Positions 19,701 through 27,518 of a stretch of 64,000 bases of DNA are shown piece by piece. Source of the stretch: Mesorhizobium sp. M00.F.Ca.ET.216.01.1.1 (GTDB taxonomy: Bacteria > Pseudomonadota > Alphaproteobacteria > Rhizobiales > Rhizobiaceae). Where the stretch lies: assembly GCF_004010325.2 (NCBI RefSeq), contig NZ_SADR02000017.1:62001-126000 (forward strand). The letters run 5' to 3'. The notes under the pieces were generated by a model. The model saw only the letters and a list, made by a program, of their open reading frames with translations, was not told where the DNA came from and ran no database searches. A program made the translations under genes and the position numbers. Numbering within the stretch: position 1 is the stretch's first letter; each line of letters opens with the position of its first letter.

Positions 19701-19988
19701 ATGTCTTTTCTGAAACGTCTTTTCGGCGGCGGCGATCCAGGCGAGCCAAAGACAGCCGCACCGGCAAAGCAGATCGAGCACAAGGGTTTTTTGATCAGCG
19801 CCACGCCCTACAAGGCGGACGGCCAGTACCAGACCTGCGGCGTGGTTTCGAAGGAAATCGACGGCGTGACGAAGGAACACAGGTTCATCCGCGCCGACCG
19901 TTTTGCCGGCCTAGACGACGCCGTCGACATCTCGATCAAGAAGGGCATTCAGCTGGTCGATGAACAGGGCGAGAAGATCTTTGGCTGA
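19701..19988 (+). CDS. HlyU-family protein
   Basis: This 95-residue protein resembles the HlyU transcriptional activator family (PF10115). It has MSFLKRLFGGG at the start, then IEHKGFLISATPYKADGQYQTCGVV, KEHRFIRADRFAGLDDAVDISIKKGIQLVDEQG. HlyU in Vibrio activates haemolysin genes, but rhizobial copies are conserved single genes without known targets. GGAGGA lies about 10 bases before the ATG. A 14-base stem terminator follows the stop. Confidence 0.8.
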   Translation: MSFLKRLFGGGDPGEPKTAAPAKQIEHKGFLISATPYKADGQYQTCGVVSKEIDGVTKEHRFIRADRFAGLDDAVDISIKKGIQLVDEQGEKIFG

Positions 19989-20022
19989 GACCTGCCCGCT
20001 TCGGTCGCTCCCATAAAAACGA

Positions 20023-20064
20023 AATAAGGCAAGCGCCGTATCAAGCGCTTGCCTTATTGGTTTT
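20023..20064. terminator. Convergent-gene hairpin terminator (HlyU / azoR)
   Basis: AATAAGGCAAGCGC, an eight-base loop and GCGCTTGCCTTATT form a perfect 14-base stem, followed by GGTTTTT. It lies between the convergent stops at 19988 and 20086 and can act in both directions. Confidence 0.85.
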
Positions 20065-20085
20065 TGATAGCCGACGACTGGTGGC

Positions 20086-20721
20086 TTATGCCGCAGCCTG
20101 TTCGCCTGCAGTCGCGGCCACCACGGCATCGACCTTGGCTGTCGCCTTGGCCAGAGCGGCGGTGACAGCATCAGGGCCCATGCCGACGCCTTCGATGCGG
20201 ATTACTTCAACATCGGTCATGCCGATGAAGCCGAGCACGCTGCGCAGGTAAGGAATGGCGTGATCCAACTGGACGGCCGCGCCTTCGGAATAGATGCCGC
20301 CCGAGGCAAGCACGATGTAGACCTTCTTGCCGGTGACGAGGCCTTTCGGGCCGTTCTCGCCATAAGCAAAAGTCTTGCCGGAGCGGGCAACGTGATCGAC
20401 CCAGGATTTCAGCGTCGAGGAGATGCCGAAATTGATGAAGCCGGTGGCCAGAATGATGGTGTCGGCCGCAAACAGTTCGTCGAGCACGGCGTCGGAGACG
20501 CCGACAACTTCGGCCTGACGCTGCGTGCGGGCCTCAGCCGGCGTATAGATGCCGGTCGAATAGTCGGCGTCGATGTGCGGCAGCGGGTTGGCGACGAGGT
20601 CGCGCACGACCAGCGTGTTCGAAGGATCGGCGGCGACGAGCTTCTCGGCGAATTCTGTGGCGATACGGGTCGAGTGCGAGGCGGCGCCGCGCGGGCTTGA
20701 GGTTACAAGAAGGATGGACAT
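20086..20721 (-). CDS. azoR: FMN-dependent NADH-azoreductase
   Basis: AzoR is an FMN flavodoxin-fold quinone/azo reductase that protects against electrophilic quinones. This 211-residue copy has the phosphate-binding start MSILLVTSSPRGAASHSTRI, the FMN loop FINFGISSTLKSWVDHVARSGKTF, and the conserved ASGGIYSEG. The C-terminus is alanine-rich and longer than usual by several residues. It is divergent from a LysR gene with a 102-base shared control region, the common arrangement for azoR-type genes under LysR control. Confidence 0.92.
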   Translation of the reverse strand: MSILLVTSSPRGAASHSTRIATEFAEKLVAADPSNTLVVRDLVANPLPHIDADYSTGIYTPAEARTQRQAEVVGVSDAVLDELFAADTIILATGFINFGISSTLKSWVDHVARSGKTFAYGENGPKGLVTGKKVYIVLASGGIYSEGAAVQLDHAIPYLRSVLGFIGMTDVEVIRIEGVGMGPDAVTAALAKATAKVDAVVAATAGEQAAA

Positions 20722-20823
20722 GGGGCTCTCCAGGGTTGGAATGAATTGTCCCGCAAAATATGGGACTATCGATCCATTGGAAAAACTGGTATATTTTCTA
20801 TATGTTCCATCTATAAATTGGAT
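20722..20823. promoter_or_regulatory. azoR-lysR divergent control region
   Basis: These 102 bases separate the two start codons. They are AT-rich, with CCATTGGAAAAACTGG (20774 to 20789 approximately) forming an imperfect inverted repeat of the type LysR proteins bind, and TATATTTTCTATATG nearby. The boxes were read by eye only. Confidence 0.45.
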
Positions 20824-21777
20824 ATGGCGATGCAGCCCAATCCGACACTCGACCAACTTCAGATTTTTGTGACGGTCGCCGAAACCGGCAGTTTCTCGGC
20901 CGCCGGCCGCAAGCTCAACCGGGCGCAGTCCGTCATCAGCTACGGCATTGCCAATCTCGAGGTGCAGCTCGGCCTGAAACTGTTCGAGCGCGAGGGCACG
21001 CGTGAGCCGCAACTGACCGAGATAGGCCGGGCGATGCTGGAGGATGCGCGGCGCATGACCGGTGTGCTGCAGCGCATCCGTTCGCGCGTCGACGGCCACA
21101 ATCAGGGGCTGGAGGCCGAAGTGGCGCTGTCGGTCGATGCGGCGCTGCCCTCACCGGTGCTGGTGCGGGTGCTGAAGGCATTCGAGGCGCAGTTTCCGAC
21201 CGTGATGCTGCGTCTGCATATCGGCACGCTCGGCCTGATCCCCGATCATGTCGTCAGCGGGCAGGCCGATCTCGGTGTCGGCGGCCTGCTGGGCGAGGTC
21301 GACGTCCACCTTGTGCGCATCGGCTTCATGTCAATAGTGCTGGCTGCCGCGCCCAGCCACCCGCTGGCGCTGCTGCCGAAGCCGGTGGCGATCGAGGATG
21401 TGCGCGAACACACCCAGCTCGTTGTCACCGACCAGTCCGAACGCACCAAGGGGCGCGACTTTGGCGTCTTCGCCTACCGCACCTGGCGGCTGACGGACCT
21501 GCGCACCAAGCATATGCTGATGCGCGAGGGGCTGGGTTGGGGCGGGCTGCCGCGCTGGCTGATTGCTGACGATCTGGCGAGTGGCCGGCTGGTGGAACTC
21601 GATCTGGAGCCGTTCAGCGAGGTGCGTTCGCCGCTGTTTGCCATGCATCGCAGCGACCGCAGCCCGAAGCCGGTGGCTGCTTGGCTGATCGACCAGTTCA
21701 AGCGCCAGCTCGGCTGCTTCAACGAGTTCGAGCCGGGCCAGGTGCCGGATGAGGAACCGGCGACAGTCCATCGATAA
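20824..21777 (+). CDS. LysR-family transcriptional regulator
   Basis: This 317-residue LysR protein has the N-terminal winged helix TLDQLQIFVTVAETGSFSAAGRKLNRAQSVISYGIANLE (residues about 7 to 45), with the canonical S-F-S-A-A and Q-S-V-I-S. The periplasmic-binding-type effector domain runs from about residue 95. The start at 20824 is chosen by the family N-terminus; the frame extends to 20746. Its divergent neighbour azoR is the likely target. The last 59 bases overlap the convergent TetR gene. Confidence 0.92.
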   Translation: MAMQPNPTLDQLQIFVTVAETGSFSAAGRKLNRAQSVISYGIANLEVQLGLKLFEREGTREPQLTEIGRAMLEDARRMTGVLQRIRSRVDGHNQGLEAEVALSVDAALPSPVLVRVLKAFEAQFPTVMLRLHIGTLGLIPDHVVSGQADLGVGGLLGEVDVHLVRIGFMSIVLAAAPSHPLALLPKPVAIEDVREHTQLVVTDQSERTKGRDFGVFAYRTWRLTDLRTKHMLMREGLGWGGLPRWLIADDLASGRLVELDLEPFSEVRSPLFAMHRSDRSPKPVAAWLIDQFKRQLGCFNEFEPGQVPDEEPATVHR

Positions 21778-22345
21778 GCGCCATGAGAACGGTGCGATAG
21801 TCTTCGGGCGAGGCGCCCACCTCGATGGCGAGCGCTGCGCGATCGAAGGCGGCGGCAAGCAACGCGGTCAGCGCTTCCACCGGCAACCTCGCCATTGACT
21901 GCGAGCGCATAGCTGCAACGAGGCCCTCGCGCAGCGAACGGTTGCCGTGGCGGTTGTCGATCTCGTCCATGGCGCCGCGACCGAGCACGGCCGGTCCGTC
22001 GAGCAGCAAGAGCCGCGCGCGGCCGGGCGCGCGCATGGCTGCGAGATAGGCGTCCGAGCCGGCAACTAGCGCATCACGCGGAAACAATGAGGGCGGCGAG
22101 GCGCGCTCGATCTCGGCGGCGACGGCCGCCGCCTCCTGTTCGACGACGGCGGCAAACAGCGCCTGTTTGTCAGCAAAGTGATGATAAAGGGCGCCGCGGG
22201 TGACGCCGGCAGCAGCGACAATCTCGGGTGTGCCGGTCTCGGCATAGGATTTTTCGATGAACAGTTTCCGCGCGGCAGCAATCAGGTCGGCGCGCGTCGC
22301 TTCGGTGCGGTCACGGTTAGAGCGGCGCGCGGAATCCCATTGCAT
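21719..22345 (-). CDS. TetR-family transcriptional regulator
   Basis: This 208-residue TetR repressor has the helix-turn-helix TRADLIAAARKLFIEKSYAETGTPEIVAAAGVTRGALYHHFADK in pieces along residues 17 to 60, with the classic GALYHHF. The C-terminal ligand domain is alanine-rich and unassigned. The ATG at 22345 lies within the operator-like repeats, so the message would be nearly leaderless. The divergent VOC gene is its probable target. The 3' end overlaps the LysR gene by 59 bases. Confidence 0.9.
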   Translation of the reverse strand: MQWDSARRSNRDRTEATRADLIAAARKLFIEKSYAETGTPEIVAAAGVTRGALYHHFADKQALFAAVVEQEAAAVAAEIERASPPSLFPRDALVAGSDAYLAAMRAPGRARLLLLDGPAVLGRGAMDEIDNRHGNRSLREGLVAAMRSQSMARLPVEALTALLAAAFDRAALAIEVGASPEDYRTVLMALIDGLSPVPHPAPGPARTR

Positions 22346-22394
22346 ACATGCAGCCTGTATGTTATTTCAATTTGCATGCAGACTGTATGTTATT
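22344..22394. promoter_or_regulatory. Duplicated TetR operator
   Basis: The imperfect palindrome CATACATGCAGCCTGTATG (22344 to 22362) and the direct repeat ATGCAGACTGTATGTTATT (22376 to 22394, a near copy of 22348 to 22366) lie 28 bases apart between the divergent TetR and VOC genes. Two tandem operators covering both starts fit repression of both genes by TetR. Confidence 0.7.
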
Positions 22395-22411
22395 CGACAG
22401 GAAAAGGAAAG

Positions 22412-22834
22412 ATGAAGACGACGAGCTATTACCCGGTGCTGATGACAGGCGACGTGGCCGGCACGACGGCCTTCTACATCGAGCACTTCGGCTTCAGGCC
22501 GCTGTTTGAAAGCGACTGGTACATGCATCTGCGCTCGGCCGAGGACCGCCGGGTCAATCTCGGCATCGTCCAGGGCGACCATGAAACGATCCCGGAGAAG
22601 GGGCGGGGCCGCACCTCGGGCCTGCTGATCAATTTCGAGGTGAGGGACCCCGATGCCGTCTATGAGCGGGTCACCGCCGCCGGCCTGCCGATCCTGCGGT
22701 CCTTGTGCGACGAGCCCTTCGGCCAGCGCCATTTCATCACCAGGGATCCCAATGGCGTGCTGATCGACGTGATCAAGCCGATCCCGCCGAGCCCGGAGTT
22801 CCTGGCGCAATATGTCGAAGGGCGGCGGCCGTAG
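22412..22834 (+). CDS. VOC-family (glyoxalase/bleomycin-resistance fold) protein
   Basis: This 140-residue vicinal-oxygen-chelate protein has MKTTSYYPVLMTGDVAGTTAFYIEHFGFRPLFES at the N-terminus and DPNGVLIDVI near the end, the two halves of a beta-alpha-beta-beta-beta module. Metal ligands cannot all be assigned, so enzyme activity is uncertain. AAAGGA precedes the ATG by six bases. Placement beside a TetR gene with shared operators suggests an inducible detoxification unit. Confidence 0.87.
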   Translation: MKTTSYYPVLMTGDVAGTTAFYIEHFGFRPLFESDWYMHLRSAEDRRVNLGIVQGDHETIPEKGRGRTSGLLINFEVRDPDAVYERVTAAGLPILRSLCDEPFGQRHFITRDPNGVLIDVIKPIPPSPEFLAQYVEGRRP

Positions 22835-22904
22835 AGCCCGGCGCTCGGCAAAGAGGACTTCGCAACCAGGGAGCGCCGGCGAAAGAATACCGGCGCGGGC
22901 CGCT

Positions 22905-23855
22905 TCAGCTAGTCCTTGCCACCGGCATCACCGTGACCTGACTGACACCGGAGCGGCGCACGACCGTGCACAGCGTCTCGCGGCCGATGCGCTCGGCATC
23001 GAGCATGCGCACCAGATCGTCGACGCCGGTGAGCGGGCGGCCATCGATGGCGGCGATGATATCGCCTTCCCTGAGGCCGGCCTTGGCCGCCGGCCCGTTC
23101 CTCTCGACGCTGCGCAGGCGCACGGCCGTGTTGCTCGACACCTGTGACAGCAGGGCTGCGCGACGCGGCAGGACGGTTGTATCCGCCGAAACGCCGATGA
23201 AGGCGCGACGGACACGGCCGAAGCGGATGATCTCCGAGATGACGAAGTTGGCGGTGTTGGAGGCAACCGCGAAGGCGATGCCTTGCGCGCCATGGATCAT
23301 GGCGGTGTTGACGCCGATCACTTCGCCCGCCGAGGATACCAGCGGTCCGCCGGAATTACCTGGGTTGAGCGCTGCGTCGGTCTGGATGACGTCGTCGATC
23401 AGCCGGCCGGTGGAGGCGCGCATCGAGCGGCCGAGCGCCGAAACGACACCGGCGGTGACGGTCCATTCGAAGCCGAGCGGATTGCCGATGGCGATGGCGA
23501 TCTGGCCGCGCCTGAGACGCTTGGAATCGCCGAGCGGCGCGACATCGGCAAAGCTGCCGTCGGCGCGCACCAGCGCGATGTCGGTGTCGGGGTCGCGGCC
23601 GAGAACGTGGCCTTCTCTTGAGGCGCCGTCCGGCATCGAGACGCGCACGCTGCGCGCGTCGCCGACGACGTGGAAGTTGGTGATCACCAGCCCGTCGGGC
23701 GTGATGACGAAGCCGGAGCCATGGCCGCCGGCACCACCGATGCGCTCGATGCGGCAGACAGCCGGACCAATGCGGTCGACCGCATCGGCGACCGTCGCCG
23801 AATAGGCATCGAGCAGGGCGTCGTCGGATTGCGGTTTCTCGGCGGGCAGGGCCAT
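22905..23855 (-). CDS. Trypsin-like serine protease with PDZ domain (S1C, HtrA-like)
   Basis: This 316-residue protein has a complete catalytic triad. His is in GLVITNFHVVGDA, Asp in DPDTDIALVRAD and Ser in the motif NPGNSGGPLV. A PDZ domain follows (GPAAKAGLREGDIIAAIDGRPLTGVDDLV, in two pieces). Unlike DegP it shows no signal peptide, so it may be cytoplasmic, or the N-terminus may be mis-set. It is divergent from the related but catalytically dead protein at 24127, suggesting a functional pair that arose by duplication. Confidence 0.88.
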   Translation of the reverse strand: MALPAEKPQSDDALLDAYSATVADAVDRIGPAVCRIERIGGAGGHGSGFVITPDGLVITNFHVVGDARSVRVSMPDGASREGHVLGRDPDTDIALVRADGSFADVAPLGDSKRLRRGQIAIAIGNPLGFEWTVTAGVVSALGRSMRASTGRLIDDVIQTDAALNPGNSGGPLVSSAGEVIGVNTAMIHGAQGIAFAVASNTANFVISEIIRFGRVRRAFIGVSADTTVLPRRAALLSQVSSNTAVRLRSVERNGPAAKAGLREGDIIAAIDGRPLTGVDDLVRMLDAERIGRETLCTVVRRSGVSQVTVMPVARTS

Positions 23856-24126
23856 TTCAGGGCTCCATGTCTTTGGAGCAAGATGAAGTCAGGTTTGAAT
23901 CTGCGCCGAGCCAGAGCCCGCGAAATTGGGCGAGGACCAGCCCGGCGGAACGACCAAACCCAGGCTCATCTTACTCTGGGCTAGAGGATGCCTATATGTG
24001 CGGAGCGGCTTGAGCCGCCGCGACCTGACCAGATGGCCAGTCGATGTCCGAACTAGCCGTCAGGCGAGTATCCGCGAACGCGCTGTCGAGCGATATCTGG
24101 GACATGAGAGAACCCAGGAGACAATC

Positions 24127-24999
24127 ATGAGCGATTTTAATCTGAGCGCATTTTCCGACGCCGTCGCCGATACCGCGGCAACAGCAGCGCCGGCGACGGC
24201 CAGCTTCGCCACGCATCATCATCGCACGGCTAGCGCCTTCCATTGGCGCGACGGCTATTTCGTCACTGCCGAGGAGGCTGTGGAAACCGGCGAGGATATC
24301 GAACTGACACTGGCTTCGGGCGAAACGGTAAAGGCCGAACTGGTCGGCCGCGACCCTTCGACCGGTGTCGCCTTGCTGAAGCCGGCAGGTGTCGTCAGCG
24401 CACCGTCGCTGACCAAGGCGGGTGCGGTGCGGCCGGGAAATCTGGTCGTCGCGGTCGGCAATAGTGATGGTTCGGCGCTCGCCGTGTTCGGCACGGCGGG
24501 CGAGGTCGGCCCGGCCTGGCGCTCGATGCGCGGCGGCACGATCGACCGGCGCATCAATCTCGCCGTCAATGCGGGTGGCCGTTTCGAGGGCGGTCCGGTG
24601 CTCGACGCCGATGGCGCGCTGATCGGCATGCTTCTGTTCGGACCACGCCGGCGGGCGCTGGTCATGCCTTATGAGACGATCGAGCGGGCGGTGGCGACGC
24701 TGCGCGAAAAAGGCCATGTTGCGCGCGGCTATCTTGGCGCCGGCCTGCATCCGGTCCGAGATGGTGACACGCATGGCGCGATGGTGATGAGCCTCGATGA
24801 CAATGGTCCGGCCAAGGCTGCCGGCCTGCATCTCGGCGACATCGTCGTGTCGTGGAACGGCGAGGCGGTGCATGGTCCGCGCGATCTGATCCGCAAGCTT
24901 GGGCCGGACAGCGCCGGCGCGGCGGTGACGCTCGGCGTGCTGCGCGGCGGTGAGCAGCGCGAGGTCGCGGTAACCATCGGCGAGAAGCCGCTGAACTGA
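24127..24999 (+). CDS. Inactive S1C protease homologue with PDZ domain
   Basis: This 290-residue protein keeps the S1C-plus-PDZ layout but has lost the catalytic residues. The His position reads YFVTAEEAVETG instead of ..TNFHVV.., and the Ser motif reads NAGGRFEGGPVLD where active enzymes have GNSGGP. The Asp-region DPSTGVALLKPA lacks the D-x-A-L aspartate. The PDZ part is intact (GPAKAAGLHLGDIVVSWNGEAVHGPRDL). It is probably a substrate-binding or regulatory partner of the active protease divergently encoded at 22905. The LuxR gene follows after eight bases, so they form an operon. Confidence 0.85.
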   Translation: MSDFNLSAFSDAVADTAATAAPATASFATHHHRTASAFHWRDGYFVTAEEAVETGEDIELTLASGETVKAELVGRDPSTGVALLKPAGVVSAPSLTKAGAVRPGNLVVAVGNSDGSALAVFGTAGEVGPAWRSMRGGTIDRRINLAVNAGGRFEGGPVLDADGALIGMLLFGPRRRALVMPYETIERAVATLREKGHVARGYLGAGLHPVRDGDTHGAMVMSLDDNGPAKAAGLHLGDIVVSWNGEAVHGPRDLIRKLGPDSAGAAVTLGVLRGGEQREVAVTIGEKPLN

Positions 25000-25007
25000 G
25001 AGGATAA

Positions 25008-25661
25008 ATGGCAGGCGGCGGGATCACGAGTGGGAGGCGGTTGACGGTGCTGATCGCGCTGGGCGATGCCTCGCGCGCCGAACATCTGTCCACAACCCTT
25101 GCCGCGACTGGCGATCTGCTGCCGATTATGGCCGGCGGCAGCAATGGTGCCGACCAGGCAGACGTCGCCATCGTCGACGACAACAAGCTGGAGGACGGGA
25201 GGCTGGCAGGCGGGGCCATCGAACTCGCAATACCGCAGGTGCTCCTGTCTCAACGAGCCGACCGTGAGCGGCCGGCCGAAACCGTGTTTGCGGTGTTGCC
25301 GGCGGCAGCGGACGATGCGCTGATCGCCGCTGCCGTGCGGCTGGCCGCGGCAGGCTACCGGGTCACGGGCGAGGGCCGCGCCTTGTCCGACCGGCATGAC
25401 GATTTCGCTTTCCATGACAGTGACCTGTTCGACGAGGAGCCGGTTGACGACAGGGCCGGCCGGCCGGTGCTTTCGCCGCGCGAGAGCGAAGTGCTGTCAC
25501 TGCTGGCCGAGGGCGCGCCCAACAAGGTGATCGCGCGGCGGCTGAACATTTCCGTGCACACGGCGAAGTTCCACGTCGCGGCGATCCTGATCAAGCTCGG
25601 CGCCGCCAACCGCACCGATGCGATCGCCATCGCCATGCGGCAAGGCCTGGTGCTCGTTTAG
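25008..25661 (+). CDS. LuxR-family response-regulator-like protein
   Basis: This 217-residue protein has an N-terminal pseudo-receiver (LIALGDASRAEHLSTTLAATG, ADVAIVDDN) and a C-terminal LuxR helix-turn-helix: SPRESEVLSLLAEGAPNKVI, ARRLNISVHTAKFHVAAILIKL. The receiver lacks the usual acidic pocket and lysine, so phosphorylation is doubtful. It starts eight bases after the inactive protease gene and is likely co-transcribed, linking the protease-like proteins to gene control. Confidence 0.85.
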   Translation: MAGGGITSGRRLTVLIALGDASRAEHLSTTLAATGDLLPIMAGGSNGADQADVAIVDDNKLEDGRLAGGAIELAIPQVLLSQRADRERPAETVFAVLPAAADDALIAAAVRLAAAGYRVTGEGRALSDRHDDFAFHDSDLFDEEPVDDRAGRPVLSPRESEVLSLLAEGAPNKVIARRLNISVHTAKFHVAAILIKLGAANRTDAIAIAMRQGLVLV

Positions 25662-25781
25662 TCTTCGGCCTGTCTCCGAGAGCCTACGCAGCGTAACCCG
25701 CATCCGGCGTGCTGGGGCCTTGCGCGGCGGTTGCCTGCCGCGCAAGGATTACGCGCATGCTGTTGCACGGGAGGCGGAAAG

Positions 25782-26648
25782 ATGTCGCTCAAGGGAAAGA
25801 CGTTGTTCATCTCCGGCGGGTCGCGGGGGATCGGGCTGGCGATCGCGCTGCGCGCCGCGCGTGACGGCGCCAATGTGACGATCGCGGCCAAGACCGCCGA
25901 GCCGCACCCGAAGCTGCCGGGCACGATCTATACCGCTGCCGAGGAAATCGAGCGGGCCGGCGGCAAGGCATTGCCGGCGCTGTGTGACATACGTGAGGAA
26001 GGGCAAGTGGCCGAGGCGGTCGCCAGGACCGTCGAAAAGTTCGGCGGCATCGACATCTGCATCAACAATGCCAGCGCCATCCAACTCACCGGCACGCTGG
26101 AAACCGACATGAAGCGCTACGACCTGATGCATCAGATCAACACGCGCGGCACCTTCCTGGTTTCCAAAATATGCATTCCGCACCTGAAATTCGCCGAAAA
26201 CCCTCACATTTTGAATCTGGCGCCGCCACTCGACATGAAGGCCAAGTGGTTCAAGAACCATGTCGCCTATACGATGGCCAAGTTCGGCATGTCGATGTGT
26301 ACGCTTGGCATGAGCGCGGAGTTCGCCAGGGACGGCATCGCGGTCAATTCGCTATGGCCGATCTCGACCATCGATACCGCGGCGGTACGCAATCTTCTAG
26401 GCGGGGCGACGGTGGCGGCGATGAGCCGTTCGCCAAATATCATGGCCGACGCGGCGCATGCGATCCTGATGCGGCCGTCACGCGAGGCGACCGGTAATTT
26501 CTACATCGACGAGGAGGTGCTGCGCGCCGAGGGCGTCAGCGATTTCTCGACCTATGCGCCGGGCGCGACGGGGCCGCTTGCCGGCGACTTTTTCGTGCCG
26601 GATGAGGTGTTCGCGAATTCGCAGACGGAGATAAAGCGAATCTACTAG
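25782..26648 (+). CDS. SDR-family oxidoreductase (HSDL2-like)
   Basis: This 288-residue short-chain dehydrogenase has the cofactor motif FISGGSRGIGLAIA, the NNAS turn and the active-site pair in YTMAKFGMS. The order LNLAPPLDMKAKWFKNHVAYTMAKFGMSM matches HSDL2-type proteins, but the serine usually found in that segment (LN-x-S-PP) reads alanine here. That may reduce or change activity. GGAGG lies about 9 bases before the ATG. Confidence 0.85.
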   Translation: MSLKGKTLFISGGSRGIGLAIALRAARDGANVTIAAKTAEPHPKLPGTIYTAAEEIERAGGKALPALCDIREEGQVAEAVARTVEKFGGIDICINNASAIQLTGTLETDMKRYDLMHQINTRGTFLVSKICIPHLKFAENPHILNLAPPLDMKAKWFKNHVAYTMAKFGMSMCTLGMSAEFARDGIAVNSLWPISTIDTAAVRNLLGGATVAAMSRSPNIMADAAHAILMRPSREATGNFYIDEEVLRAEGVSDFSTYAPGATGPLAGDFFVPDEVFANSQTEIKRIY

Positions 26649-26667
26649 CAACACTGTGCGGTCCGCA

Positions 26668-27186
26668 TTACTCCGCCTCGGCCTTCTTGCTTTTGCCCAG
26701 GCCCATCAGCCGATCAATGGAGGCGAGCATCAGCGCCGAGACGACGAAGGCCAGATGCATGATCGTCAGCCACATCAGCTGGTCGGTCGTGTAGAAGGCG
26801 TGGTTGAGGAAGACTTGCAGAAGGTGGATGGACGAGATGGCGACGATGGTCGAGGCGACCTTGACCTTCAGCGAGCCGACATCGATCGTGCCGAGCCAGT
26901 GGACCTTGCCGTCATGCTCGTCGAAACGGCTGACGAAGTTTTCGTAGCCCGAGATGATTACCATCACTACCAGCGAAGCGACCAGCGCCGCATCGATCAG
27001 GCCGAGCATCTTCAGGATGGTGTCGGTGTCGCCGAGCGTGAGCGCAGCTGAGACGAACTCGACCAGCTTCTTGCCGAAAGACGCTGTGTAAATAGCGAGC
27101 GCGACGCCCAGCCCGAGATAGAAAGCGACCAGCAGCCAGCGCGAGGCGAGAATGATCGATTCAATGGCGAGTTCGAGACGTTTCAT
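26668..27186 (-). CDS. YqhA/UPF0114-family membrane protein
   Basis: This 172-residue inner-membrane protein of the UPF0114 (TIGR00645) family has about four hydrophobic segments. It opens with LELAIESIILASRWLLVAFYLGL, with VVMVIISGYENFVSR in the middle, the conserved KVKVASTIVAISSIHLLQVFL, and a final helix. The length and motifs are standard. The function is unknown. It is convergent with the SDR gene, 19 bases apart. Confidence 0.88.
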   Translation of the reverse strand: MKRLELAIESIILASRWLLVAFYLGLGVALAIYTASFGKKLVEFVSAALTLGDTDTILKMLGLIDAALVASLVVMVIISGYENFVSRFDEHDGKVHWLGTIDVGSLKVKVASTIVAISSIHLLQVFLNHAFYTTDQLMWLTIMHLAFVVSALMLASIDRLMGLGKSKKAEAE

Positions 27187-27278
27187 GCAGTGGCTCCGGT
27201 CTGCTTCTTTATGGTGGGAGCGCCGTATTTCGGGCCGGCTGCCGCGGTTTGCAAGGTTTGAAAGGCAAAAAGCCTATA

Positions 27279-27325
27279 GCGCTGCACGTCCTTTGGACGT
27301 GCGAAGGATGCTGTAGCACCTTGGT
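27279..27325. repeat. Short intergenic hairpin repeat of rhizobial type
   Basis: GCACGTCC-TTT-GGACGTGC (27284 to 27302) sits inside a sequence resembling repeats seen often in Mesorhizobium, with CTATAGCGCTG before and GGATGCTGTAGCACC after. It lies in the 332-base gap between the YqhA and OmpA genes. No other gene is seen in the gap. Confidence 0.55.
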
Positions 27326-27365
27326 TTGCGCGTGATCCGTCGTGCCGCTGAAGCCAGAAACAAAA

Positions 27366-27393
27366 GCCCCGCCGGGAGGGGGACCGGCGGGGC
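27366..27393 (-). terminator. Terminator for the OmpA-type gene
   Basis: On the minus strand, GCCCCGCCGG and CCGGCGGGGC form a 10-base stem followed by TTTTG, about 125 bases after the OmpA-family stop codon. No gene lies between. Confidence 0.7.
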
Positions 27394-27518
27394 CCATGTG
27401 TCCCGCTGGAGTCGGGACAAGGGCAGGGAACGCCCTGTCCAGAATCTGGGGTGGACGACCCCGCAATTCAATGTGAGTTATGAATTGCGGGGTGAGTTAT
27501 CGAATTGCGGGGCTTGCC

